Source of the DNA: Clostridia bacterium | GTDB lineage: Bacteria; Bacillota; Clostridia; UMGS1883 | Assembly: GCA_017505525.1 (NCBI GenBank) | Contig: JAFVPB010000066.1 | Location: 1-58,948, forward strand | DNA length: 58,948 nt | Direction: 5' to 3' | Shown here: positions 34,832-42,824 of the stretch, in pieces | How positions within the stretch are numbered: position 1 is the stretch's first letter | Layout: the number at the start of each line of letters is the position of its first letter | Program-made: the position numbers and the translations under genes | The notes under the pieces: model-generated | What the model saw: the letters and a program-made list of their open reading frames with translations, nothing else | What the model was told of the DNA's origin: nothing | Database searches by the model: none

Positions 34832-35097
34832 AAAAAAGAAACGACCACCCACTAAAGTGGATAATCGTTTCTTTGGCGGAGAGAGAGGGACAGCGCTACA
34901 ATGTATCGCCCTTGCTTGACGACCGCACGCAAGCGTGCAGTACCCGTCTGCGCACCAACTTCGCTAAAAACGATTATCAATCGTTTTTTTAACGCTCGTT
35001 GCCCCCACGGGGTTCGAATCCCTCTCTTTTTTTTACACAAAAAAGAAACGACCATTCACTAAAGTGGATAATCGTTTCTTTGGCGGAGAGAGAGGGA
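34832..35097. repeat. Direct repeat of tRNA-Ser 3' end plus terminator, with a 148-base insert
   Basis: Bases 34832-34890 and 35039-35097 are 59-bp direct repeats with two differences, each holding the tRNA-Ser terminator and the last ~17 bases of the tRNA. Between them are a GCACGC/GCGTGC palindrome, an AAAAACGATT/AATCGTTTTT hairpin (34966-34988), and a plus-strand T-arm remnant (GGGGTTCGAATCCCTCTCT, 35009-35027). It looks like an att-type scar or an unequal duplication. Confidence 0.65.
35039..35080 (-). terminator. Terminator of tRNA-Ser
   Basis: On the minus strand, AAGAAACGA pairs with TCGTTTCTT around an ACTTTAGT-containing loop and is followed by T. It lies directly after the tRNA 3' end. 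Confidence 0.72.
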
Positions 35098-35172
35098 TTC
35101 GAACCCTCGAACGGGTATTAGCCGTTACACGATTTCCAGTCGTGCGCCTTAGACCAGCTCAGCCATCTCTCC
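35081..35172 (-). tRNA. tRNA-Ser (anticodon GGA)
   Basis: The minus strand folds with acceptor arm GGAGAGA/TCTCTCC, anticodon stem CACGA/TCGTG around CTGGAAA (anticodon GGA), a long variable arm and an encoded CCA. The length of 92 nt is right for serine tRNAs. Confidence 0.95.
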
Positions 35173-35236
35173 GAATTGCTCACTCAATTATTATACAATA
35201 ATAAATATGAAAAAGCAAGATTTTTTTATCTAATTA

Positions 35237-35264
35237 TTGACATATATTTTTGATGTGATAAAAT
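35237..35264 (+). promoter_or_regulatory. Sigma-A promoter of tcdA
   Basis: TTGACA (35237-35242), a 16-base spacer and TAAAAT (35259-35264), 22 bases before the tcdA ATG. Confidence 0.75.
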
Positions 35265-35285
35265 CTTTTTAAAGGTGATGAAAAA

Positions 35286-35984
35286 ATGAGTGAAGCATTT
35301 ATAAGAACAGAAGCAATGCTTGGAAAAGAAGCAATAGAAAAACTTAAAAATTCAAGGGTTGCAGTATTCGGTATCGGCGGTGTGGGAGGCTACGCCTGCG
35401 AGGCGCTTGCACGAAGCGGTGTTGGTACAATCGACCTTATCGATAACGATGTTGTTTCCGTAACAAATATAAACAGGCAGATTATAGCAACCACCAAAAC
35501 GGTGGGAGAGTATAAAGTGGATGTTATGGCGCAAAGGATAAATGAAATTAATCCCGATGCCAAAGTTAACGCACACAAGCTTTTTTATATGACCGAAACA
35601 AAGGATGCGATTGATTTAAGCCTTTACGATTATATACTTGATGCAATTGATACCGTTACGGGAAAAATTGAACTGATAAAAAATGCTTCAGCACTTGGAG
35701 TAAAAATTATAAGCTCGATGGGAACGGGAAACAAGCTTGATGCCACCAAATTTGAGGTGGCAGATATTTATAAAACCTCTGTTTGCCCGCTTGCAAAGGT
35801 GATGAGGCGGGAATTAAAAAATCTTGGCATTAAAAAGCTTAAGGTTGTTTATTCAAAGGAAGAAGCACAAAAATGCGTTGCCGATGAAAACGAGGGGCGC
35901 CATGCCCCCGCAAGCAACAGCTTTGTACCTCCCGTTGCAGGCTTTATTTTAGCAGGAGAAGTAATAAAGGATTTGATAAAATAA
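35286..35984 (+). CDS. tcdA: tRNA threonylcarbamoyladenosine dehydratase TcdA
   Basis: A 232-residue E1/ThiF-like enzyme. The nucleotide-binding GIGGVGGYACEALARSG lies near residues 32-48, followed by DNDVVSVTNINRQI, the adenylation site. SSMGTGNKLDATKF and the HAPASNSFVPPVAG end are typical of TcdA. It cyclises t6A37 to ct6A37 in tRNAs using ATP. AAAGGTG precedes the ATG. It stands alone between a promoter and a bidirectional terminator. MtaB, which also acts on t6A37, is encoded at 8.4-9.7 kb. Confidence 0.92.
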   Translation: MSEAFIRTEAMLGKEAIEKLKNSRVAVFGIGGVGGYACEALARSGVGTIDLIDNDVVSVTNINRQIIATTKTVGEYKVDVMAQRINEINPDAKVNAHKLFYMTETKDAIDLSLYDYILDAIDTVTGKIELIKNASALGVKIISSMGTGNKLDATKFEVADIYKTSVCPLAKVMRRELKNLGIKKLKVVYSKEEAQKCVADENEGRHAPASNSFVPPVAGFILAGEVIKDLIK

Positions 35985-36032
35985 AAACAAATAAAGGCTG
36001 AACAAGCTACTGTTCGGCCTTTATTTGTTTTT
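35983..36032. terminator. Bidirectional terminator between tcdA and the stalk-domain gene
   Basis: A long stem (AAACAAATAAAGGC / GCCTTTATTTGTTT, extended by TGAACA/TGTTCG) with A and T ends. It overlaps the stop codons of both convergent genes. Confidence 0.85.
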
Positions 36033-37548
36033 AATGATATATAGATATTATATTTTCAGATATATTTTCTTTCCAATCAACAGTAAAGCCTAGACCTTCT
36101 GCGGCATATCTTATGGGAATGTATGTTCGTCCTATACTATCGTCTATAAAAGAAGGTACATCCATTTGATATTTAACTCCATTTATGAAATATTCGCTTT
36201 TTCCAATGGGAAATTCAATTGTAATTCCGTTATACTCTCCTATTGCTGTTTTGTTTGTGCTATCCCATAAAACCGTAGCTCCCATACTTTCAAGACATTC
36301 TCTAAAAGGATACATAGAACGGTTGTTAACAATTTGAATTTTCGCAGTTAGTTCTAATTTAGTATTATTTATCATTACATTTGTTGGCTTTTGACAAAAA
36401 GAAGTGATAAAAGGTTTTGTGGGAACATAACTGTCTTCTCCATAAGCAGCATATAGAGTACCATCATTTTTTAAAAATAGATATCTATCATCATCTGTTC
36501 CGGGTCCAGAATCATAAACAATGATATCCTTTACATTTTCTGTAACATAATTTCCTTTTTTCCAAGCATTTTTATTAACATAAACTTTATTATCAGTTTT
36601 AAGTACAAAATAATCATTTTTTCCAATTATTTTCTCAACGTTTTCTGTTTTATATGATTGATTGCTGGTAAAATCTATCGCATAGTGCTCTGAATGGTAA
36701 AGGATATTATCATTAGTGAGGGCATAAATATTTTTTCCAAATCTATAAACATCTTTTATGTTATCTGCACTTTTTTTAAATTCAGAAATAGATGTTCCCA
36801 CATAATATTCTCCGTTTTTATTAACAAATTCGATGCCATAGCCTGAGGTATGAGTGCTTTCAAAAACAACCTTGTTCATGTTTTCTATATTTGTTCCAAT
36901 ACGGTTTGGGACTTCATTTTTTTTGCAAAAATACAAATCACCATTGTTTCTTAAAATAAGTAAGTCTCCATTTGCTATCTTAATATCTCTAACATTGGAC
37001 AGGATTTCATTTTTTGTGTTGCCTGAAAAGTCAGTGCTATATAATACATCGTTTGTTGTAATCGCATATAATAAGTTATTGCAGTAATAACAATCTCTAA
37101 CGTCCTTCATAATTTCGGAGTTTATTTCTCCGGAATAAGAATTCTTTCCTTTCAACACATTATTATTATCTATATAGATATAATCGAATTTAGAAATTGG
37201 GAAAAATTTTTTTACATTTTTTTCGGTTGCAATATTTTCTATCTTACAAGTTGTATGTTTATTAAAATAAGATTTTTCCTTTATTTCTAATGTTGCAATG
37301 TCTCCATTTTGATATAAAATTACTCCCGAAGGATAAAACTCAGCTACATTATCTACGGAAAGTATTATGTTTTCAGAATCAATGGAATTAGAGAAAATTA
37401 GAGAGCCATTTTCTCTCAGAACAGCAATTAAATCTTCCTTTAATATCCAAGAGTCTTTTATAGGCAGATTTGCGGCATTTGCTGATGCATTTGGGGTTAG
37501 TATGCAAAGTGTAAAAAAGAGAATCAGTGCCCTACGTAATTTTTTCAT
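36031..37548 (-). CDS. Secreted stalk-domain (copper amine oxidase N-like) protein
   Basis: A 505-residue protein. A signal peptide (MKKLRRALILFFTLCILTP, cut near residue 25) precedes a long beta-rich region with degenerate ~40-residue repeats resembling a propeller (RENGSLIF, LYQNGDIATL, NNNVLKG, LRNNGDLYFCKK). The last ~130 residues are a copper-amine-oxidase-N-like stalk domain (MYPFRECLESMGATVLWD, then RTYIPIRYAAEGLGFTVDW), common on clostridial surface proteins. AGGAGG lies before the ATG at 37548; the longer reading would cross the promoter. It is divergent from an XRE regulator. Confidence 0.8.
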   Translation of the reverse strand: MKKLRRALILFFTLCILTPNASANAANLPIKDSWILKEDLIAVLRENGSLIFSNSIDSENIILSVDNVAEFYPSGVILYQNGDIATLEIKEKSYFNKHTTCKIENIATEKNVKKFFPISKFDYIYIDNNNVLKGKNSYSGEINSEIMKDVRDCYYCNNLLYAITTNDVLYSTDFSGNTKNEILSNVRDIKIANGDLLILRNNGDLYFCKKNEVPNRIGTNIENMNKVVFESTHTSGYGIEFVNKNGEYYVGTSISEFKKSADNIKDVYRFGKNIYALTNDNILYHSEHYAIDFTSNQSYKTENVEKIIGKNDYFVLKTDNKVYVNKNAWKKGNYVTENVKDIIVYDSGPGTDDDRYLFLKNDGTLYAAYGEDSYVPTKPFITSFCQKPTNVMINNTKLELTAKIQIVNNRSMYPFRECLESMGATVLWDSTNKTAIGEYNGITIEFPIGKSEYFINGVKYQMDVPSFIDDSIGRTYIPIRYAAEGLGFTVDWKENISENIISIYH

Positions 37549-37579
37549 TTTAATAATACCTCCTAAAACTATATTAATG

Positions 37580-37628
37580 CACCTATATAGGTGATTAATA
37601 TTATAAAATAAACCTATAATAAAGTCAA
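37580..37628 (-). promoter_or_regulatory. Promoter and operator palindrome of the stalk-domain gene
   Basis: The minus strand has TTGACT (37628-37623), a 17-base spacer and TATAAT (37605-37600). A perfect 14-bp palindrome CACCTATATAGGTG (37580-37593) lies just after the -10, where a bound repressor would block the start. The spacer holds a half-site-like TAGGTT. Confidence 0.7.
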
Positions 37629-37665
37629 GAAATTTGTTCTTAAATAAGTGCAAAGGATTGATTTA

Positions 37666-37899
37666 GTGAATAAAACAATAGAAAAAGTGGTTGGAAATTA
37701 TATAAGAAAAATCAGAGAGTTATCAGGAATGACGCAAGAAACGCTCTCCTATAAATTGCAATTGGCAGGATGCGACATAACTCGCAGTGCAGTAGCAAAG
37801 ATAGAAGTTGGTCAAAGGCATTTATATCCTGATGAAATTATCCTTATAAAAGAAATATTGTGTACAGATTTTGATTCAATATTTTATGGGTTAAAGTAA
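37666..37899 (+). CDS. XRE family HTH regulator, 77 residues
   Basis: A single HTH domain: NYIRKIRELSGMTQETLSYK, then CDITRSAVAKIEVGQRHLYP, and ILCTDFDSIFYGLK at the end. The start is the GTG at 37666, nine bases after AAAGGA; an in-frame GTG at 37648 lacks a site. It is divergent from the stalk-domain gene, whose promoter region carries a perfect palindrome, so local control of that gene is plausible. Confidence 0.78.
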   Translation: MNKTIEKVVGNYIRKIRELSGMTQETLSYKLQLAGCDITRSAVAKIEVGQRHLYPDEIILIKEILCTDFDSIFYGLK

Positions 37900-37900
37900 T

Positions 37901-38030
37901 ATGAATTTACCAAAACGAAAATGAACAAGCTTTCAAGAATATGATTATTACAATTTTAGAAAAGGAACGGATAAATTCGTTTCCTACGATATACCAAATG
38001 TTGTTGGGAAATTCAAATCAGGTGGAAACA
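37901..38030 (+). pseudogene. Decayed REP-associated (Y1-type) transposase remnant
   Basis: The frame reads MNLPKRK, a stop, then TSFQEYDYYN and, after a gap, IPNVVGKFKSGGNR. The first two pieces resemble the conserved N-terminus of REP-associated tyrosine transposases (PKRK...EYDY), and the third a mid-protein segment (IVGxFKS). The catalytic HUH and Tyr motifs are missing. This is weak evidence from short matches. Confidence 0.35.
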
Positions 38031-38050
38031 GGATTGTTTCTATAATAGCG

Positions 38051-38081
38051 AAACGGAGCAGTGAATTTCACTGCTCCGTTT
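38051..38081. terminator. Hairpin between the XRE gene and dac
   Basis: A perfect palindrome AAACGGAGCAGTG / CACTGCTCCGTTT with a 5-base loop, placed between convergent genes. The U tract is short on both sides. Confidence 0.7.
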
Positions 38082-38117
38082 ACTGTCCTTAAGAGTACAT
38101 CTCTTATGCACTGATTT

Positions 38118-39353
38118 TTATTTTACGCTTATATTTGCGCTTCTGTTGTCATTATTCCACAGGTAATCAAAGTTTTTAGCGAACTCGTCAACATCGATAA
38201 AGCAATATCCGTTTATGGAATACACTGTTTTAAATTCTATGTTGCCGCTTTCTTTTTGAAGCACCACTTTAGGAGTTGATTGTGTGTACAGTTTATAGAG
38301 GGGATTTCCCGGAACCTTGTTTTCTTCTAAAACGAGGGGGGTAGCTTCTTTTTGATTGTTATACGAAAGATAAACTGTATTATCCTCGGGAGTATAAATT
38401 AAATCGAAGCCGTAATCCTGCAGGTCTTCTGCTCTTAGAAGCAACGACTTGTTTTTTCCAAGGAAATAATAACAGGGGATTTCGTTTTCATTGATATATG
38501 TGCGGATATCGGTTGAAAAAATATTTGTATTAAAATATTCTGCCTGGGTAAAACCTGTGTTAAGGCCCTCTTTTGCATCACTGTAGCGCGTATTGTTGCT
38601 TGAAGAGCCAAGAGTTACAGAAATTATTCGCGTATCGTTTTTTAATGCTGTTGCAACAAGACATTTTCCTGCAAGCGTGGTTGTGCCTGTTTTGAAACCG
38701 TCGGCACCCTCGTAAAACTGCTTTTCCGAAAGCAAAAGGTTCGTATTTTTATAAACCTTTCCGTTAAGTGTTACTTCCTTAAGAGAAGTATAATTTAAAA
38801 TATCGGGATATTTCTGAATAAACAATCTTACGAGCTGAGCTACAGAACGAGCCGTTACCCTGTTGTAATCAGAAAGCCCGGAAGCATCGGTAAAATAGAA
38901 GGAAAGACCAAGTTCAGTTGATTTTTCATTCATTAAAAGCGCAAAAGCTTCTTCGCTTCCGCTGATAAATTCGGCAAACATAGTGCAAACGGCACAAGCC
39001 GAAGGAAGACACATTGCCTTTATCATATCGTCAATAGTATATGTATTTCCTGCCGTGAGAGGAATGTTAGAGGCATCGCCAGCCCTTGAAAGCTTTTGAA
39101 CATTGGCAGAAGCTGTAACAAGGGTATCCTTGGTTATTTCTCCGCTTTCAAGCTTTTCAAAAAGAATATAAAGCGTCATAATCTTTGTAAGGCTGGCGGG
39201 AGCATAAGATGTATCTGCATTCTTTTCAGCATAAACATCTCCCGATTCAAGCTCAACTACACACACGCCCTTTGCACTATATGAAAGAGCTGAAAACCCG
39301 CAGGAAAAGATTATAGTAACTACCAATAAAAACGAAATTAAATTTTTCTTCAT
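38118..39353 (-). CDS. D-Ala-D-Ala carboxypeptidase (PBP5 family) with altered SxN motif
   Basis: A 411-residue peptidase S11 protein with a signal peptide (first ~27 residues). The active-site SxxK is Ser54-Lys57 (SLTK) and KTG is at Lys221 (FKTGTT). The usual SxN motif reads Ser118-Ala-Cys120 (LPSACAVC), so the Asn is replaced by Cys. It should trim the last D-Ala from peptidoglycan stem peptides outside the membrane. The ATG at 39353 is chosen because the signal peptide begins there. It is the last gene of the asd-dapA-dapB-trhA operon, linking DAP supply to wall remodelling. Confidence 0.88.
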   Translation of the reverse strand: MKKNLISFLLVVTIIFSCGFSALSYSAKGVCVVELESGDVYAEKNADTSYAPASLTKIMTLYILFEKLESGEITKDTLVTASANVQKLSRAGDASNIPLTAGNTYTIDDMIKAMCLPSACAVCTMFAEFISGSEEAFALLMNEKSTELGLSFYFTDASGLSDYNRVTARSVAQLVRLFIQKYPDILNYTSLKEVTLNGKVYKNTNLLLSEKQFYEGADGFKTGTTTLAGKCLVATALKNDTRIISVTLGSSSNNTRYSDAKEGLNTGFTQAEYFNTNIFSTDIRTYINENEIPCYYFLGKNKSLLLRAEDLQDYGFDLIYTPEDNTVYLSYNNQKEATPLVLEENKVPGNPLYKLYTQSTPKVVLQKESGNIEFKTVYSINGYCFIDVDEFAKNFDYLWNNDNRSANISVK

Positions 39354-39364
39354 ATTAATCACTC

Positions 39365-40039
39365 TCACAATACGTAAAAGAATATACAGAAAAAGTGCAT
39401 CAGGCTTGCAAGGTCAACAAAAATATGGAAAAGAGAATGAATATACCGTTTCTTCGGCCCAAGCATATAAAGCACAGAGCCAACTGTGTAAAGAATACCA
39501 CCGCTTATTAAATATGCAGCGCCTTTAGCACCTAATGCTGCATAGGTAAGATCCCAGAAACCAACAATGCACCAGCCCATTGCAAGGTAGCATACCATGC
39601 CAAGCACCTTGAAACGATTATGGTCAATAGCAGTAAAGGTTGCAGCAATGAACGTTACTGCCCAGATGATTCCAAAAAGCGTCCATCCGGCAGCGGTGTT
39701 TTGCCCGCGAACACTGCAAAGAGCAAAAGGAGTATATGTGCCTGCTATCATAAAATAAATAGTGCAATGGTCAATTACCTGCAGCACTTTTTTGGCGGTT
39801 TCATTTTTTAGACCGTGATAAACACTCGACATTGTGAAAAGCGTGATAACTGTAAAAGCATATATCACTGAAGAGACAATACCTATTGGATTATTGTGAA
39901 CTGCAGCCATCGCAACACACATCACAAGGTAAATAATCCCCAAACCTCCTCCAACTATGTGAGTAACCATATTGAAAATTTCTTCTCCGCGGGTGTAATC
40001 AGGGAGAACTCTGTCTTTTAACGGGGTACGTTTTATCAT
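39365..40039 (-). CDS. Hemolysin III family (PAQR-like) membrane protein
   Basis: A 224-residue protein with seven predicted membrane helices, starting DYTRGEEIFNMVTHIVGGGL. Conserved polar residues of the family lie in SSVYHG, DHCTIYFMIAGTYTP and HSLFHIFVDLAS, including the histidines thought to bind a metal. Members (YqfA/TrhA) are linked to membrane fluidity control; the hemolysin name is historical. AAAGGAG precedes the ATG, one base after dapB. Confidence 0.88.
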   Translation of the reverse strand: MIKRTPLKDRVLPDYTRGEEIFNMVTHIVGGGLGIIYLVMCVAMAAVHNNPIGIVSSVIYAFTVITLFTMSSVYHGLKNETAKKVLQVIDHCTIYFMIAGTYTPFALCSVRGQNTAAGWTLFGIIWAVTFIAATFTAIDHNRFKVLGMVCYLAMGWCIVGFWDLTYAALGAKGAAYLISGGILYTVGSVLYMLGPKKRYIHSLFHIFVDLASLMHFFCIFFYVL

Positions 40040-40040
40040 T

Positions 40041-40796
40041 TTATTCTCCTTTAATTAAATCGCTCATAGAATACATGCCGCGTTTTTTACCATACATAAA
40101 TATTGCGGCACTAAGAGCGCCTGAAGCAAAAATTTCTCTGCTTGTTGCAGTGTGCTTGATTTCGATGATTTCATCACACCCTGCAAATAAAATATCGTGT
40201 TCGCCGACAATTGTGCCTCCGCGAACTGCGTGAATACCAATTTCATTTTTGCTGCGTTTTTTTCTTGAACTGTGGCGGTCGTATATATATTCTGCCGGTT
40301 CTTCTAAAGTTTCATTAATTGCATCTGCAATAGCAAGAGCCGTGCCGCTTGGGGCATCAAGCTTCTGGTTGTGGTGTTTTTCAATTATCTCTATATCAAA
40401 GCCATTGAGCACCTGTGTGGCTTTTTTTGCAAGCTCTATAATTAAATTTACACCAAGCGACATATTTGCACTGAAGAAAATCGGGATTTTCTTACTTGCA
40501 ATCTCAAGGCAGTTTTTTTTCTCTTCCGTAAGGCCTGTTGTTGCAATAACGGCAGGCTTTTCATATTTTGTGGCATAGCAAAGAGTGCCTAAAAGAGAAT
40601 TGTGATGCGAGAAATCGATGATTACATCAATTTCTTCTGTTACATCGTCGAAAGATTCGTAAACGGGATAGTCAAAATTTTTCTGTGTGTTAATATCTAT
40701 TCCGCAAACTATCTCTACCTTATCGGAGTCTGCAGCCATACGGCTTATAACCTGTCCCATTCTGCCGTTTGCGCCTACAAGAGCAATTTTTATCAT
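40041..40796 (-). CDS. dapB: 4-hydroxy-tetrahydrodipicolinate reductase
   Basis: A 251-residue NAD(P)H-dependent reductase starting MIKIALVGANGRMGQVIS, with catalytic EIIEKHHNQKLDAPSGTA near residues 130-150. It makes tetrahydrodipicolinate for DAP and lysine. GGACAGGTG lies before the ATG at 40796; the ORF can be read nine bases further upstream but without a better site. It lies in the same operon as asd and dapA. Confidence 0.95.
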   Translation of the reverse strand: MIKIALVGANGRMGQVISRMAADSDKVEIVCGIDINTQKNFDYPVYESFDDVTEEIDVIIDFSHHNSLLGTLCYATKYEKPAVIATTGLTEEKKNCLEIASKKIPIFFSANMSLGVNLIIELAKKATQVLNGFDIEIIEKHHNQKLDAPSGTALAIADAINETLEEPAEYIYDRHSSRKKRSKNEIGIHAVRGGTIVGEHDILFAGCDEIIEIKHTATSREIFASGALSAAIFMYGKKRGMYSMSDLIKGE

Positions 40797-40825
40797 AAGA
40801 AACACCTGTCCTTTAAGAAATATTG

Positions 40826-40855
40826 GGGATGTAAAAAAGATTTTTTACATCCCCG
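40826..40855 (-). other. Perfect hairpin between dapA and dapB
   Basis: A 14-bp perfect inverted repeat (GGGGATGTAAAAAA / TTTTTTACATCCCC, 2 bases between) 5 bases after the dapA stop and 30 bases before dapB. There is no U tract beyond the stem, so an RNA processing or stability role, or partial attenuation, is more likely than full termination. Confidence 0.65.
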
Positions 40856-40860
40856 AAAAT

Positions 40861-41751
40861 TTATATTAAACCGAATTCTTTCATAGCATTCTTCAAGATT
40901 TCGCGGTTAGAGTCTGCCATCTCGCAAAGAGGAAGACGGGGGATACCAGCATCGAAACCAAGAATATTCATAGCCTCTTTAACGGGAATTGGGTTAACCT
41001 CGCAGAAAAGAGCATTGATAAGCTTAAGAGCTTTCGTCTGCATTGCTGCAGCTGCGGGATAATTTCCGTTTAATGCAAAGCTTAACATCTGGTGGGTTTC
41101 GTTAGGTGCAATATTTGCAAGAACTGAAATAGCACCCTTTCCTCCTATAGACATTATAGGTACGTTTATTTCATCGCAACCCGAATAGATATCGATTCTG
41201 TCGCCACAATCGCGCATAACCTCAACAACCTGAGCCATATTGCCAGAGGCTTCTTTAACTGCGGCAATGTTTGGATGGTCTGCAAGTACGCTAAGTGTTT
41301 TTGGTAAAACATTTACGCCTGTTCTTCCAGGAACATTGTAAACAATTATCGGTATTGAAACGCTGTCTGCAATTGCACTGTAGTGCTTTATAAGACCTGT
41401 TTGTGTTGCTTTGTTGTAGTATGGAGTAACAAGAAGCAAGCTATCAGCTCCGCGATTCTCTGCTTCTTTTGCAAGGTTTATACCGTGGCGTGTATCGTTT
41501 GACCCTGCCCCTGCAATAACGGGAACTCTTCCGTTTACTCTTTTTACAACGTATTCAATCACATCAAGGTGCTCTTTATCGTCCATTGTTGAAGCTTCGC
41601 CCGTTGTGCCGCAAACACAGATTGCATCTGTGTTATTGTCGATTAAGAAATCAACTATTTTATCAAGAGAATTCCAATCGGGATTACCGCTTTTATCAAA
41701 AGGGGTAATCATTGCACAGCAAGAACCTGTAAAAATAGATTTAGTTCTCAT
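40861..41751 (-). CDS. dapA: 4-hydroxy-tetrahydrodipicolinate synthase
   Basis: A 296-residue TIM-barrel aldolase. The start GSCCAMITPFDKSGNPDW, the CGTTGEASTMDD loop, YNVPGRTGVN with the catalytic Tyr, and the Schiff-base Lys in AAVKEASG are all present. It condenses pyruvate with aspartate semialdehyde, which the asd product supplies. It is 17 bases after asd, with GGAGG before the ATG. Confidence 0.96.
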   Translation of the reverse strand: MRTKSIFTGSCCAMITPFDKSGNPDWNSLDKIVDFLIDNNTDAICVCGTTGEASTMDDKEHLDVIEYVVKRVNGRVPVIAGAGSNDTRHGINLAKEAENRGADSLLLVTPYYNKATQTGLIKHYSAIADSVSIPIIVYNVPGRTGVNVLPKTLSVLADHPNIAAVKEASGNMAQVVEVMRDCGDRIDIYSGCDEINVPIMSIGGKGAISVLANIAPNETHQMLSFALNGNYPAAAAMQTKALKLINALFCEVNPIPVKEAMNILGFDAGIPRLPLCEMADSNREILKNAMKEFGLI

Positions 41752-41768
41752 TAAATACTACCTCCAAA

Positions 41769-42767
41769 TCAGTCGTTCATATATTCAATAAGCTTCTGTG
41801 CTATCTGCACTGCGTTTGCAGCAGCGCCCTTACGAATATTATCTGCAACAACCCAAAGGTTTACACCATTTTCAACACTGAAATCACGGCGGATTCTTCC
41901 AACATATGTGTCGTTCGAACCTGTAGCTGTGATTGCCATGGGGTAAACATTGTTTTCGGGATCGTCCTGAACAACTACGCCGGGAGCATTTTTAAGTACT
42001 TCGACAAGCTCTTTCAAATCAAATGAATTGTGGAATTCAAGGTTTATTGATTCGCTATGGCTGTTAAATACAGGCACACGAACTGTTGTTGCAGTGATTG
42101 CAATATCATCTCTGCCAAGAATCTTACGTGTTTCGTTAACCATCTTCATTTCCTCTTTGGTGTAGCCGTTGTCAAGGAAAGAATCGATGTGGGGAAGACA
42201 GTTGTTTGCAATAGGATGAGGGAATTTCTGAGGAGCTTCGCCCTTAAGACCGTTTTCAAGGTCGCTCCAACCACCCATACCTGCACCAGATACTGCCTGA
42301 TAAGTAGAATAAACTATACGTTTGATTTTATATTTATCGTCAAGCGGCTTTAATGCAACCATTGCCTGTATTGTAGAACAGTTGGGGTTTGCAATAATTC
42401 CCTTGTTTTTCTTGATGTCTTCGGGGTTAACTTCGGGCACAACAAGGGGAACATTTTCATCCATTCTCCATGCGCTTGAATTATCTACTACAATACAACC
42501 CTTTGAAGCTGCTATAGGAGCAAATTTTTCGCTTGTTGAACCACCTGCGCTGAAAAGTGCAATATCGATTCCGCGGTCGAAAGAGGTTTCAGTAAGCTCT
42601 TCAATAACATGCTCTTCTCCCATAAAATTTATTTTCTGACCGGCGCTGCGTTTTGATGCAAACAAGTAGTATTTATCTACAGGAAGCTTTTCTTCTTCAA
42701 GAACCTTAAGGAAAGTTCTTCCAACCATTCCTGTTGCACCAACAACTGCTACACTGATTTTTTTCAT
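41769..42767 (-). CDS. asd: Aspartate-semialdehyde dehydrogenase
   Basis: A 332-residue enzyme. The NADP site is VVGATGMVGRTFLKVLEE, the catalytic Cys is in NPNCSTIQ (near residue 130), and the catalytic His is in VPVFNSHSESINLEF. It reduces aspartyl phosphate to the semialdehyde, the branch point for DAP/lysine, methionine and threonine. It is first gene of an operon with dapA, dapB, trhA and dac, and a consensus promoter precedes it. Confidence 0.96.
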   Translation of the reverse strand: MKKISVAVVGATGMVGRTFLKVLEEEKLPVDKYYLFASKRSAGQKINFMGEEHVIEELTETSFDRGIDIALFSAGGSTSEKFAPIAASKGCIVVDNSSAWRMDENVPLVVPEVNPEDIKKNKGIIANPNCSTIQAMVALKPLDDKYKIKRIVYSTYQAVSGAGMGGWSDLENGLKGEAPQKFPHPIANNCLPHIDSFLDNGYTKEEMKMVNETRKILGRDDIAITATTVRVPVFNSHSESINLEFHNSFDLKELVEVLKNAPGVVVQDDPENNVYPMAITATGSNDTYVGRIRRDFSVENGVNLWVVADNIRKGAAANAVQIAQKLIEYMND

Positions 42768-42824
42768 AATATTTCATTCCTCTCAAAAAATATACATTTT
42801 TAAAATATGAAGTAAATCTAAAAA

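Noticed and set aside
34876-35030. Second complete tRNA gene next to tRNA-Ser
   Set aside because: Only a 3' acceptor end (minus) and an isolated T arm (plus) are present; no cloverleaf can be drawn.
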